Positions 39,101 through 50,494 of a stretch of 64,000 nucleotides of DNA are shown one piece after another. The stretch lies in contig JAVTLE010000004.1 in the NCBI GenBank assembly GCA_033439295.1, positions 1,736,012-1,800,011 of the forward strand, read 5' to 3'. The notes below the pieces were generated by a model that made no database searches, was not told the origin of the DNA, and saw only the letters and a list, made by a program, of their open reading frames with translations. Positions within the stretch are counted from its first letter, which is position 1. Every line of letters begins with the position of its first letter. The stretch comes from Deuterostichococcus epilithicus (Eukaryota; Chlorophyta; Trebouxiophyceae; Prasiolales; Stichococcaceae). Both the position numbers and the translations under genes were made by a program.

Positions 39101-40349
39101 GCGCTTGTCTCCCCCATGACGTTGGCCTTTCGCTTGTCGTCTCTCATTGGAACATCTTGACATCAATCTTGACATGCCTTCTTGCCCATTGGGCGTACAA
39201 CTGCCCGGTGCAAGCAATCTCACAGGGCACACTCGCTGGAGGGGTTTTGCCTGAGGCTGCATGGGCGCGTGGTCATAGCCGTGAGTATGTGATACTGCTG
39301 GTGCGCCGTCTTCATGCTGACCCATCACTGTCTGCTCACGCTCACCCAAACAGGGCGGACTCGCCGAGCCAGCAGGTGGTGGTGGTTGGTCAGGTCCTGG
39401 CCTCCGAGATCAACATCGGCTTCGAGGACATCGTCAACACGCAGGCATGTCCTTATTTTCACATGACTCGTCACGTGATTCGTGAGATCTGTCTTCCCAG
39501 TGCTTCAGCGCTCACACTGCTTGTCCAGTGCTGTCGCAGAGCCACTTCAATGCTTAAGCAGAGCAGGCGGCGCCGGGGCACTGAAGTGGTCTGCCACCCT
39601 GCGAGTCAGGCAAGTTTCGCCCGAACTTTCTGTCCTGCTATTGCGCGCAGATCCTGAAGATCAACGATGCGCCGGTGAGCAACCTGCGGGATGTGGTCGC
39701 CGCCATCGACGGCTGCAAGACCTCCTTCATCCGCATGGAGCTCGAGTACGACCAGGTGAACACAAGATGAAATGATGAACGAATTGTAGATGGTTTGGAA
39801 AGAGTAGATACAAAGCTTTCCATTGCAAGAGACATCTGCAGGGCCGCCACCCATACATGTGCTCGAGATAGCGCCCGGCATTTGACGCCAAAACCTGCCC
39901 TGGCGCTGGGGATTGAGCATGCATTGGACGCGCAGCCTGCGGGCTGCACATGGCTCCATGCCCCATCAGCAGTGAACAAGCAGATGGCATACAAGCAAGT
40001 GTTGTCGCCGCTGTCCAGCATGCCATCTTGCTCCTCATGTACGCAGCAAGTCGTCCCGGACTTTGGGCGCAGGGAGGCGGGCGACATGTGGGCTAGATCA
40101 TGATTCTCCCCACAGCATGGCAAATCACAAGGATGTTCAATGTTCAACATCCAGTCCTCCAGATTCAGCCGGCCGGCAACATGGCAGTCCAAAACAATGT
40201 TCAGTGTTCAGAACCCCCAGTCCTTGCCCATGCAGCTGGTCATCCTCGACACTGAGGCGGGGCGGCAGGCGACGCCGGCGATTCTGGAGGCGCACGGCAT
40301 CCCCTTCGACAGGTCGCCCGACCTGCGGCCCGAGGGCGGAGCGGCATGA
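33112..40349 (+). CDS. DEG9: DEG9-type serine protease (DegP/HtrA family)
   Basis: 16 exons give 586 residues, close to plant DEG9: 33112-33159, 33746-33920, 34550-34695, 34996-35133, 35431-35603, 35900-36021, 36284-36376, 36565-36730, 37389-37498, 37628-37680, 37931-38019, 38703-38787, 39046-39098, 39354-39444, 39651-39755, 40236-40349. ATP-independent trypsin-like protease; the plant relative acts in the nucleus/nucleolus. The catalytic triad is visible: His in TNAHCVD (about 162), Asp in ECDIAML (about 193), Ser in GNSGGPAF (about 271). A PDZ region follows (about 345-430), then the DEG9-specific tail with [11 protein letters not shown]. The acidic N-terminus ends in the basic cluster RKRRNTRRK, a plausible nuclear signal. 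The residue before GNSGG is Ser where the family usually has Pro. Introns after 37498 (GCAAGT) and 39444 (GCATGT) use GC donors. Introns contain decayed copies of neighbouring exon edges. Confidence 0.95.
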
Positions 40350-41142
40350 GGGCGGTGCTCACCCCCGCGCCAGCCCGTTGGGGGGCTGCTCCTCTACCGG
40401 CAGGGGGGGCGGCAGAGCCGCGGATGTTAAAGCACAGCGGTGGCGGCGGCGGCTGCTCTGCGGGGCAGAGGTGCCGCCAGCTGCTCGGCGCTCCCAGGGC
40501 CTTGACGCAAGCGGAGCAGGCGGCGGTGGCGCTGCACATGGTCAAACTTAAGGCTGGCTGACAAGGCGTGGGGTGGCCACATCGTCATGTGCGCAGTGGC
40601 CCGTCGCTGGACAGGTGTGCGCTCCCAAGGCTGCAGCGTCTGTAATGAGCGCAAAGCACCCGGGATTCAGTCAGCAACACACAATGGAAGGCAGCCAGAA
40701 ATAGCTTCTGGACAGCGGCGGACAGGGAGCCGCAGGAGTCAGCGTGGCAGCATGATGACAGTCTGCTGCAATGCTGTGCATAACGTTGAGGTGCAACAGC
40801 AGAGCGAACACTTGACCATTCACGGCATGAAGTATGGAGTGTGTCGGCCAGCAAAGAGCTTGTTATCAACAGGTTACCTTCGTGGAGCCTGCTGCATCTC
40901 ACCTCCAGGTGCTTCGTGGCCTTGAGCAGTGCTGTCAACATGCCAAACCAATTGCCGCTGCCCTCTCGACTCATGCGACACCTACATCTGTGCAGCTCGA
41001 GAAGTGCAAGATGCATGTTACCCTGCTTGAAACTGCCGCCCCATCATTTCACTGCCGGTTCTTGTTCTTTCGATCAACAGCCTCGTGACGCCACAGCATT
41101 ATCGTTCCCGTTCAACGGATCAAGCATTGTTCACGAGCATCT
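40350..41142. other. Convergent intergenic region (DEG9 / mTERF-like)
   Basis: Both neighbours end here (DEG9 from the left, the mTERF-like gene from the right). It should hold both 3' untranslated regions. Apart from a TGTAA motif I see no gene, RNA or repeat. Confidence 0.5.
40641..40645 (+). terminator. Possible polyadenylation signal (TGTAA)
   Basis: The green-algal poly(A) signal TGTAA occurs about 290 bases downstream of the DEG9 stop codon. A five-base match can occur by chance, so this is only a candidate 3' end. Confidence 0.25.
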
Positions 41143-42240
41143 TCAAGCTGGTCGGGCCTGTAGTGGTATTGGGTGCTCTGCTAGCCAGGCCTGGAAGCCA
41201 GGGCCATGCACCATGTGAAATCTGTCTGGCGGTACAGCCAGCCAGCTTCGGGCATTGCAATAGAATGCCGAGACAGACGCCAGGTACGGCAGTCGCCACG
41301 CGCTGAGGGGCGACGCCCTGATGACGATGTGGCAAACAGTTGCAAGGTCCAGTCCGAGTGTGCCATGGCGCCCAAGCGGCAGCCCGAGGCGCCATGGAGG
41401 CCTTCCGGCGGTGAGGCGCGCACGCGCATATGCGCTTGCCAGCTGCATCTTCCAGGCCACCTGCCCAAAGTTGATCGTTGCAAGCAGCATCGTCGGCCGC
41501 CTCTCCACAAGCGCAGCCATGCTGCCGGCGCCAAGTCCGGTGGCGCCCTGTAGAATCGCCCACCTGGCAATCAGCGTCTCCTCCGATTTGGTGAGCAGCG
41601 ACGGCGCGGCGTGCAGCACGCTGCCCACACCAAGCCGCGGGTGCAGCGCTTGCAGCGCCGCCACACGGCGCGGCAGCGCCAGACCGGGATTGGTCACGCC
41701 GAGCAGGGCGGGCGCCCACAACACCGTCTCCACCGCGTCGATGGCGGCGGGCAGCACGCGATCCAGCGCAGCCAGCAACTCGGGCAGCTGGTCCACCACA
41801 TCCACCCCGGCGGCCATGGCCGCCAGCCCGACGTGCATCGCTGTGCAGGAAGGGCATGGAATCCCAACGGCCGCCAGCGCGAGTTCGGCGGCGCGCACGG
41901 CGCCGACTATGCCGGCCGGATCGATATCATCACAGATGAAGTCGGGTCTGGCAAGCGCCAACGTTGCGACGCTGCCGCCATAGGTTAGCTCTGCCGACGC
42001 CGCGTCCATGCGATTCATGTAGCCTGTCAAAAACGGCACGCTGCGGTGCCGCTCGTGCTGAGCGGCCCACTTCAGGACTCGCTGCCGCATGCGCTGCTGC
42101 TGAGGAATCTGGGATGGTGGAACGCCTGCCTCCGGCATCTTAAGCATGCCCTCTGCCGCCCAGAATGCCAGCACATCCGCCGCCCAGTCAGGCTCAGTGC
42201 CGTCACCAGACGAACCAGGCTCGTGGGTCGATGCGCGCAT
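41143..42240 (-). CDS. mTERF-like helical-repeat protein, single exon
   Basis: An uninterrupted 365-codon frame is unusual beside such intron-rich genes. It is made of Leu/Ala-rich helices with a spacing like mitochondrial/plastid transcription termination factor (mTERF) repeats. The clearest part is about residues 205-285 (LTKSEETLIARWAILQGATG, then ERRPTMLLATINFG). mTERF proteins bind organelle nucleic acids and affect transcription or splicing there; that role is only inferred. No obvious transit peptide is seen in the acidic N-terminus (EPGSSGDGTEPDW), which may mean an upstream exon was missed. The Met at 42240 is the first in the frame. That it is a real gene is likelier than that it is an mTERF. 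A generic HEAT-like protein is the main alternative. Confidence 0.6.
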   Translation of the reverse strand: MRASTHEPGSSGDGTEPDWAADVLAFWAAEGMLKMPEAGVPPSQIPQQQRMRQRVLKWAAQHERHRSVPFLTGYMNRMDAASAELTYGGSVATLALARPDFICDDIDPAGIVGAVRAAELALAAVGIPCPSCTAMHVGLAAMAAGVDVVDQLPELLAALDRVLPAAIDAVETVLWAPALLGVTNPGLALPRRVAALQALHPRLGVGSVLHAAPSLLTKSEETLIARWAILQGATGLGAGSMAALVERRPTMLLATINFGQVAWKMQLASAYARARLTAGRPPWRLGLPLGRHGTLGLDLATVCHIVIRASPLSAWRLPYLASVSAFYCNARSWLAVPPDRFHMVHGPGFQAWLAEHPIPLQARPA

Positions 42241-43384
42241 TGCTGCCTTTCTTGCTGATGCTGCACGCCGCTGCTGCAGGGGCCTACATACGAGACATGA
42301 TAAAAGTTCAGTGCTATGGCACGCTGTCCGTCCGAAGTCAGGAGCGGGCGTTGCCTCGATGGCTGTCCAGAATGCGAGTGTCTATGTCTTTCCAAACATT
42401 GTTCCATGCTACCTCGACAACCAGCCTGATGGGGGGAGGCAAGGTGCAGGCGTCGCTGTGCAAGCGGAAGTGACGACGACGGTGCTGCAAATAGCGCAGC
42501 CGGGCCGCTGCACACTGCATGAATTTTCGGCATGGTGGAGGAACGCCCGCCGTGCAGGTGCACCACACTGGCGGATGTCGGCGGTCTGCTGTCAAACCTG
42601 CATAGCAAGCAAACAGTGTGAGTTTCTTTTATGCGCAGTAACGGTTCGTAGACCCATCAGATGTGCAATTTGACATCCGCAGCATAGTGTACCTGTCTCT
42701 GGGCGTAAGCAATGTAATGCCAACATTCTGATACGTCGCGTGGTGCACGAACGACTGCTGTTCGCCAAACCTGGATATCATGGAAAACATTTGCCAGGCT
42801 TAGCCACGAACTGAAGCTGTGGTGTCCAATCGATCCGTGGCCCACGGACTCCTCTGTCCTGTGAATTTAGATTTGAAGCTTTGAGATCATTGTCTACAAC
42901 CGTTCGCCAAGTGAGAATCGCAAACGTCGTGCAGCGCACACATGTAGGCACGTACCAACGATACTTGTAACCAGCCAGGTGCGGTAAGTCGTCTTGTCTC
43001 ATTTTCTTCCACAGACCTATTGGATTGAGCCTCAACAGCCAAGCCAAATCGACACGCGATCCTCGATCATCCTGCTGTCGGCCAGTCCAATAGGATGCCC
43101 GTCATGCATTTCAGTTTACCGTTCACCTTCCGTGCCTCTGACAAGTTGCTTGCATCCAGAGCAATCAGCTGGCAAGCATCAGGTTGCTGCCTTCATGACT
43201 GCACAGCCGGCTTGCGCCGACTGAGTGACGCGATTCCAATCCTGAGCTTACGTCAGAGGTTCCACATACAGTAGCATCCTTGTGTGAAGAATGCGTGCTG
43301 CGCCTGCAGCAACACGCAGATGGTCTTTCAGGACTCATGCATCAGCCGTACCAGGGGATTTTCGGGGTGCCAGTGGACATCGCA
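42241..43384. other. Intergenic region, no gene seen
   Basis: This is upstream DNA of the minus-strand mTERF-like gene. Only short scattered ORFs without coding character occur. It ends where the tandem repeat begins. Confidence 0.45.
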
Positions 43385-44310
43385 TGACACGAGCTACAGC
43401 GCCCGCTCGGGGGCGCCAGCCGCGCCGCTGTCACGGTCTCCGGGCAGCCGCTGCGGTGTCGCAAGGCCCTCGAGCAGGGCTTCCGGGCTTCGCGGTTCGA
43501 TCATCTATAAGGAGCAGCTGCACGCAGTCGTCGATATCTGCGAGGCGCATGGCGCACCAGAGTGAGGTTATCCAACCACGCTGTGCGCACGACTGGCCGC
43601 AAGTATAGGTAGACAAATGCTCGCTTACGGGTCAAATGCAAGTCGTGCAGGCTGAACCATAAACCATTTGGCCCTGCTGCAGTAGTAGAGCCCGCCCAAA
43701 ACCGCCGGCACACGCCTTGTTGTTTGATCTTCGTACAGTGTGACCTGCACTGTTACAAATGCAACAGGATGGAGTACGGCTTAACCACGCGATTCTCCAC
43801 ATCCGAGTCCGCTGACGCCGCCTGCGCCGCCGTCACGCCCATCGAGCCCGCTCTGGGGCGCCAGCCGCGCCGCTGTCACGGTCTATGGGCAGCCGCTGTG
43901 TTGTCGCAGGGCGCGCGAGCAGGGCTTCCGGCCGGGGGCTTTTCGGTGACGATCATCGATAAAGAGCAGCTGGACACAGTCTTTTGATATCTGCGAAGCG
44001 CATGGCGCACCATGAGTCCCACCCTGGCCACGGTGAGACGGCCCAAACTCGCGCGCTGGGTGCGCGACTGGCCCCGCAAGTAGACGGATGCTTACCTGCC
44101 GAGGGTTAGATGCCAGGTGTGCAGGCTGACACACAGATTGCTTAGCCCTGCTAGGGGAGTGGAGCCCGCCCAAAACCGCTGGGCGCGCGCACTGCTTGAT
44201 CTTCAATGCACTTCTGACACATGTTCAATCTGCAACAGGATGATAGAGTACGACTTGAACACACGATTCTCCACATCCGAGTCCGCTGACGCCGCCTGCG
44301 CCGCGTCAAC
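43385..44310. repeat. Tandem direct repeat, about 450-475-base unit, two diverged copies
   Basis: A block starting GGCGCCAGCCGCGCCGCTGT at 43411 recurs at 43858. The phrase TCCACATCCGAGTCCGCTGA recurs at 43797 and 44271. Intervening segments align in the same order, including AACCGCCG/AACCGCTG and GCGCATGGCGCACCA. One frame keeps similar peptides in both copies (GASRAAVTV, then GQPL, then EQGFR), so a decayed duplicated exon is possible. No transposase, terminal repeat or known element was recognised. Confidence 0.75.
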
Positions 44311-44538
44311 CAGTACATCCTGTTCACCAACGTGCGATGGGTGCGGGGGGCAGAGGCTGGACAGCCTCCGATTGAAAAGGTTGATGCCCCAGCACTCGCA
44401 TTCGCGCCGATGAGAAACCCCTGCGCCCGTGACAGGCCTATGCGTTTTCTCATGCCCTGCTAGGTGTACCCGCCAGCGTTGTAGCAGTCCTTATGAGAGG
44501 CAGGTGATTGCGCTCATGGACACGTTGGAACATCATAT

Positions 44539-45064
44539 ATGAATGCAGACGACGACGGCGGTGCATCGGATGCCGTATTGCTGGAGCTGCTGACACAGTT
44601 GAGTTTCAGCCGGCCATCGACCTTCTGCAATGAGGTGAGAAGCACTCAGGGCCGCTGCTGGATAGCTTGATGCACACATGGAGCAAGCACTCTCATATTT
44701 TGGCAGCGGCACATAATAAATCCTTATTGGAGTCTTCGCAGACCACCCAGCCCCAGTCGCATTTGCCAAGTCTGGCAGCAGCAGCGAAGAGGAACAGGTG
44801 TCAACCGTTCCGGCAGTCTGTGTGCGCGTCGAGGTGCTTGCCGCCAGTTGCCGCCATGCCACATAGTATTCGCAGCTCACACAGCCAATCCATGGCCACG
44901 CAGCCAAAGGCCTGAAACGCCACGAGGAGCTAAGGCTGTTCCTGGCGAAGAAGCCCGCCGTGCTGGGCTGGGACCCAGACGAGATCGAGGAGCGGTGGCC
45001 GCAGCTGGAAAGTGTCGCCGCACGGGCACGGGCAATTGCGGCAGTGCGCGGTGGCGGACGATAA
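44539..45064 (+). CDS. Small two-exon gene, possible mTERF-like fragment
   Basis: Exon 44539-44634 begins with ATG and an acidic stretch (NADDDGGASDAVLLELL). It ends in phase at GTGAGA and joins to an exon from about 44876 to the TAA at 45064, giving about 95 residues. The C-terminus AKKPAVLGWDPDEIEERW resembles a single mTERF-type helix-turn-helix repeat ('kkPavLgwdpeeIeeRw' pattern), and then an Ala/Arg-rich helix ends the protein. An AATAAA-like motif follows the stop by about 12 bases. It could be a whole micro-protein or the 3' end of a gene whose earlier exons lie in or beyond the tandem repeat upstream. The acceptor could also be at 44885. Confidence 0.35.
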
Positions 45065-45488
45065 AACGCTTAGGAAATAAAGCGCCTGCTGTTTCACGCC
45101 GGCAGTTTCGTTGACAGCACTCACGTTCCGTGAGGTCGATGGGTCCTAAATGCACTCGATGGTACAGGAGACTCCAGCAGCGGTGCTAGGTAGTCAGACC
45201 TGACATTTGGGGCGTTGCAAGATTCGCACGGTGCGACGAAGGCATGTCCCATTTGTGAAGTCAGTGGACGAATGAGTGGGATTCCAACTGTGGTTGGCAA
45301 CTGCCACGGCATTCGCTTGGCAGCAGGCTTCACCATCTCTGTAGCACCACCGGACAACAGCTGAACAATCACAAGTCCGTCCTAGTCTAGCAGCTCTGCA
45401 CACACATCTCTGACGTCAAGGATTTCAGAAGGAGGACCTTGGACTACTGCACAGTCCTGACTGCATCCGACCACTAGCCCCTCGCAGC
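45065..45488. other. Convergent intergenic region
   Basis: Lies between the small plus-strand gene and the 3' end of dolichol kinase. No ORF, RNA or repeat is convincing here; it probably holds untranslated regions of both genes. Confidence 0.45.
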
Positions 45489-48400
45489 TCACAGCAGGCA
45501 CAGTAGCGCAAACAGGTGGAGCGGCACGAACACATTGTCCAGCTGCGTGGTGGACGCCTCCAGCAGGCACGCGGCGGCAGTCGCGCCTGCCAGCGCGGCC
45601 CAGCCGGCGGAGCCAGGCGCCGCGACGGCGGATGCGGCTGCCACGCCACCGGAGGAAGCCGCCAGTAGCGCCGCCCAGCCGGCAAGCGTGGCCGTGGCGC
45701 CACCGACGGTGCCCTCCATCGTCTTCCTGCTGCCTGCAGGCGGAGGGCTTGTGTACATCAGCTACATACATCAGCTGTTTCTGATCAGTTCTGGTCATGA
45801 TTGAAGGGAGCAGATGGCAGCTTGCAAAGGGGCTTGGGACAAATATTGGCCTTCATCGCAGTACTGCGCTGGAGCCTGCCGCACCGGGTGAGCTCTGCAG
45901 CACCACCGAAGTCATGCATGGTGAAAGCAGAGAATTGCTTACGCACCGCGGAAGATCCGTTGGCGGCCGATGGCCAGCCCGATGGTCGACGCTGCGGCGT
46001 CAGCGACGCCGAGAGCCGCGATGCCTGCGAATGCCGCAATGTGCACGCCATTCAGGCACCAGACGTCTGCTTCGCCAGAGCGACTGACGCCGTCGACGCG
46101 GCTGAGAGCACCATCCCACGACATGCCGCCGCCGCCGCCGCCGCTGACTGAGCCTCTGCCGGCACCGCTGTCGAGGCTGCCGCCGCTGCCGTTCAGGCCG
46201 CAGGAGGCGGCTCCGCCGGCGGGCGACAAGTGGCCCGCGCCGAGCGCCGCCAGCCAGACCTTTGCAGACCATCAGAGTTCAATGGATCAGGTCCTGACCA
46301 CTCGACTGACAATCTGCAGGGCAACGTCCCAGGGTGACCGAGTCCGCAATTCGTGATGGAAGAGCGAGAGCTGTCGTAGGGTAGATGACACCACCCACCG
46401 GCGCAGCGCAGCCGGTGAGCAGGCTGACGTGGCTGATGAGCAGCGGCCCAGCGTCGCGCGCGTCCGTGAACGACAGCATGAAAGCCTGCAGCCGGCTGCC
46501 TGCGCGGCGACAGCAGTCTCCGGGTCTGAGAGTCTGATTGCTTGTGACTGCCCTGACACGGGCTCGGGGTTCACAACTGAGCCTTTTAACCGTCAGGGGC
46601 AGCAACGGACGCATGCCGTTGGATGATTGGGCACAGCGAGTGCAGAATGGAGACGACCCCCCAGCGGCGGCAGAAGCTTCCTTACGGATTCCCTACGCAA
46701 GCGCGCACCGATGATCGGCAGCTGCGCTAGGCGGACCACCTCTACGACCACCATGACAGCGAGCGCCACACCGAGCGCCAGGGCCAGCAGCGCCGGCGCT
46801 GCCAGCAGCGCAGGGGCAAACAGCGCCGCCGCCAGTAGGTGGTAGCCCTGTGCCAGCCACAGCGGCGACGTGAGCGGCTTGCACTTGAGATTTTGCGGGA
46901 CGGCGGCGGGTACCCCGCAAATGCAGTCGAGGCGCAGGCACTCGCATGTCAACTCGCAGGCAAGAAGCCTTGTCGAGCCTTGTACAAAGTCTGATCCTGC
47001 TTACCAGGCATGGAGCAGATGGAAGCGGTGTCACAGGTGGAGGCGGGATCTTTCACCGGCCGCTACAAATGGCTCTGAACCCTCAGCTCCAAGTACGCCA
47101 TGCAGGCAGTCCTCCTTCCATAGCTGCAAAGCCCGACCTTCCGGATGATGATGGTCGGCAGCCGCCGCCGGGACGCCACCCAGTGCATAGCCGGCAGCCC
47201 AGCGGCAAGAAGAGCCACCCAATACGCGACCAGCGCCCCTCCGTGCGACGCCGCCAGCGCAAAGCGAACGGCCCACAGCGCCGGCACCGTTGCCGCGGCC
47301 CCGCCAGCAGCCAGCGCCGCTGCAGGTGCAGAGGGCTGGCAGGTTTCGTGCCGACGCATCAGCTCGAAACTGCAGCCATGCCGGAAGGATGACGGCCTCC
47401 TACCGAAAGCCACGTCAAGGCGCTGGACGGATGTGTCCGCACCTTCCAGGATCCTGCACAAGCTGGGCACCTTCTAGTGGCTGCAGCCTGAGGCTCACAT
47501 GCACAGCGACAAACAATCTTCAGCGAGGTTACGCACCGCAGACGAGGAGCTGCCGCCGGCGGCGCACGCGGCGGACGGCCGGCGCGGCGTTTGCTTGCAG
47601 GCCCGGCAGCAGAGGCGCCACCGTCAGCGCCGCCAGCAGCACGGCCACCTGCGAGAAGCATCCGACACGTCGAGTAGGGGAGCTTGCGAGGTACCAGGCG
47701 GTGATACGAATGACGATGAATCGACCAGAGGACCGCAGTGGATCTCTGAGCCACCGGACCTGAAATCGGGACAGCGGCCCTCTCCTGCACCGGCCTGAAC
47801 AGGCGGAATGACCGGCGTGTGACTGAAAATTCATTCCTTTGTTCTGCTTCGTTGTTCTGCAAGACACCCAGATGCTTGCATAACACCTTGAGCAACCCAC
47901 CAGAAGACACTCCACACAAACCCAGCCGAGCACCTCTCGAGCCGCAGCAGGTCAGTCCAGGTCCTCGATCGGCCGCCAGATATTTTACTTGCTCACCAGT
48001 AGACCCTCCACGAACAGCCCGACAGCCTCCGGCCGCAGCGCCCCACGGTTGTCAATCAGCACCGGCTTTGTGGGGTTGAGCAGGAAAGTGGCAAAAGCGT
48101 CCCAGGCCAGTAGCGAAAGCGCCTGCGCCGCCACCATGGCCTCGCCTGCGAGTGGCAGTCGCTGGTGTGGTCGCAGCATGGCGGACGCACGAATCACATG
48201 CCAGCAGAGGTGAAGGTGTGCACCCAGCCACAAGCGGCGGCAGTAAGTCAGCAGATGGCCCTGGCCGCACACGCTGCTGGCCGACTCGTCATGCAGCGGC
48301 TAGAGAGCATGAATCCGTGCTTGCGGCAAGTTTCTCTGAGTCTCATGCAGGTGAGGTGCGAGCATATCGGCGAAGCGAGACCCGGCAGCACCGCACCTAC

Positions 48401-49367
48401 TGTGAAGCAGCGCGGCAGGCGCGACAGCATGGCGTGCATAGCGGCGGCTGCCGTGACTGCATTGGCCGCCACCGCCGCGGCGCCGCCGCCGCGCAGCCGC
48501 CCTGGCGCCGCGCCGGCTGCGATGGCCTGCGCCAGGCACAGCAGCGCAGCCAACAGAGCGACCAGGAGCGCCGCCTGCACTGCGGCGCCGGCGCCGCCGC
48601 CACTACAAGGTGTGCTCTCCGGCGACGTCGCGCGCCTCTCTGATGCCGGCCGGCTGCCTGGTCTCGTGCCGTTCTCAGCTGGCGCAGCGCTGCCGTTCGT
48701 CGTTTTCCAAAGCCTGGTTCGCTGCCGCGGGCCGTTGTCGCCAGAGCCGACTCTCGATGGCACGCCAGAGTGCTCCGTAAGTGGGTGATGCCCGCCACCT
48801 CCATCATGAGACGCGCTGCCTGGACTGCTGCTGCTGCTGCTAGGATGCCGCATGCTGGCATGCTGCTCTGGACGCCGCAGCCGCCTCCGACACAGCAGCA
48901 GCAGTAGCATGGCTGTGGACGCCGCCGCCGCCGCCGTCAGCGCCAGCAGTGGGAATCCGTGCTGCGGCGGCATGGCCCTGCTTCTGACGTCCGCCGCCGC
49001 CGTGGGGCTCGAGGTATCCGGCGGGCCGCCGCGCAGCACCGTCAAGCCGGCAAATGCCCATGGCAGCGCCAGCGCGCCGACGGCGATGCCGTGTGAGCCG
49101 GCAGAGCGCGTAACATAGCCATAATCTGCGCAATCATGGGGAAGCGAGTTACGATGCGGCATCGACTTGACTATTGATGTGCCGTGATCCTGCAGCAAGC
49201 AACACAGGAGACCAACCTGCAGGTTGATGCCTGGCATGGCTTTCCTGATGCAGCGCCAGCGCTGTCAGCGATGCCAGCCCAGCGCTTCCGCCCCAGACGC
49301 CTGTGCCCAGGAGCATAGTTCCTCCAGGGACCTTGCAATATCTGGCAGAAGGAACCGGCATCAACAT
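45489..49367 (-). CDS. DOLK: Dolichol kinase (complete)
   Basis: Nine exons keep phase for 709 residues: 49367-49217, 49125-48397, 48145-47997, 47648-47537, 47319-47138, 46847-46686, 46485-46399, 46259-45947, 45733-45489. The enzyme uses CTP to phosphorylate dolichol in the ER membrane, making the lipid carrier for N-glycosylation, O-mannosylation and GPI anchors (SEC59/DOLK family). Family landmarks appear in order: SRLPRCFTVGEAM (about 285), PAMHWVASRRRLPTIIIRK (about 425-441) continuing across the splice to GYHLL, FTDARDAGPLLISHVSLL (about 500-517), ALGVADAAASTIG (about 595), RKTMEGTVGG (about 633) and STTQLDNVFVPL near the end. Many membrane helices are present. It is longer than plant homologues because of two low-complexity inserts, a Ser/Gly/Arg-rich one at about 95-225 and a Gly-rich one at about 535-580. 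All introns are GT-AG. It is divergent from the SRPBCC gene. Confidence 0.93.
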
Positions 49368-50494
49368 GTCTCATTGATTTGGCAGCTGGGGCTTGCCTTC
49401 TACCGCCTAGCGCATGTTGAAGGACAGGTCGCACGTTCCGTATGTTCAAGATTGTGGCGCTATGTCTCTCTTAGTGTTTCCTTGATATACAACTCAGACA
49501 CCCATTGGTTGCATGAAGCTGGTTCAGGGCGCACCTGGCAGTGGAGTCAGGCTCAGGCTGTGTGCCAGTTTCAGAGATGTGACGGCCAGCAGGCCAGCCT
49601 CGAAAGGCGCCCGCTCACAGATGCCGTCCCGCATCATCAAACGTGAGCACTAGACGGAGTAGCCTGCTGGCAATCAACGTGAATCTGAAGCACGTTGTAT
49701 GTCACTTCACTGCTGCCATTGCGAAGGCAGTTGCGTGTTTGAGGTGCGAGCATGTTTGACAGGGTTGTTAGGACTGCAATTTGATGGTGCAACAACCAGT
49801 TGATCGCAGATTCGCAGCACGCAGCATTGGACGCGTCATACCAGGTGGCATTGGAAGTAAAAGATGCAGACGAAGCAGTGCACAGGCGTGATGATGGCCT
49901 GCAGACTGCAGACACATTCCGGGCACGAGTTTGCATGCGAGACAGGTTGAAACTGTAAGCCGACTCATAATACTGCATGAGACGGTCCGCGTTTTGCGCG
50001 TCTCGATTTTGACGTGACCAACCTCAACTTCCGGGACCGTCCGACACGCTTCAGAGGCAAAATTACGCGCCAGCGGCTCGCGGAGACGAATTTGTGATCG
50101 CTACTGGGCACGATCAAGAAATTGCACATTGCGAGGAGCTACCCCACCGTTCCGAAAGGATAGCTCGCCGCCATACTCCGCAGCTGCTGCAATGCACGGC
50201 TTGCCAGGGCGTTCAGCCGGTCTCATCACGCCCCAGCTGCAACATTCAGCCCCCACGACCAGGCAGACCTGCAGCGCCCACACATTGGGCACTGCTCAGC
50301 GGCGGCCGCTCACATGTGCAGCACACGCAGCGGCACTTGCCGGGTGTCACCATAGGTACAGGCTTTTCGTCGCAGAATCCTATTTGAACGGTTCGACCAA
50401 GTCTAATGGGCCCAGCTGCAGGATCCGTCTAAGGCACTCCGACCACAGTGGGGTCCCGCAACACCGCGCAGTGCAGCGGCACCTGCAGTCACCC
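49368..50494. promoter_or_regulatory. Divergent upstream region of dolichol kinase and SRPBCC gene
   Basis: About 1.1 kb lies between two outward-facing start codons, so it must contain both promoters and leaders. It is less GC-rich than the genes. No TATA box, operator or RNA gene was recognised. An upstream Met in frame with the SRPBCC start exists but would add residues without transit-peptide character. Confidence 0.4.

Noticed and set aside
45797-46356. Plus-strand ORFs over the dolichol kinase region
   Set aside because: They are antisense shadows of Gly/Ser-rich dolichol kinase exons that align to the family on the minus strand.
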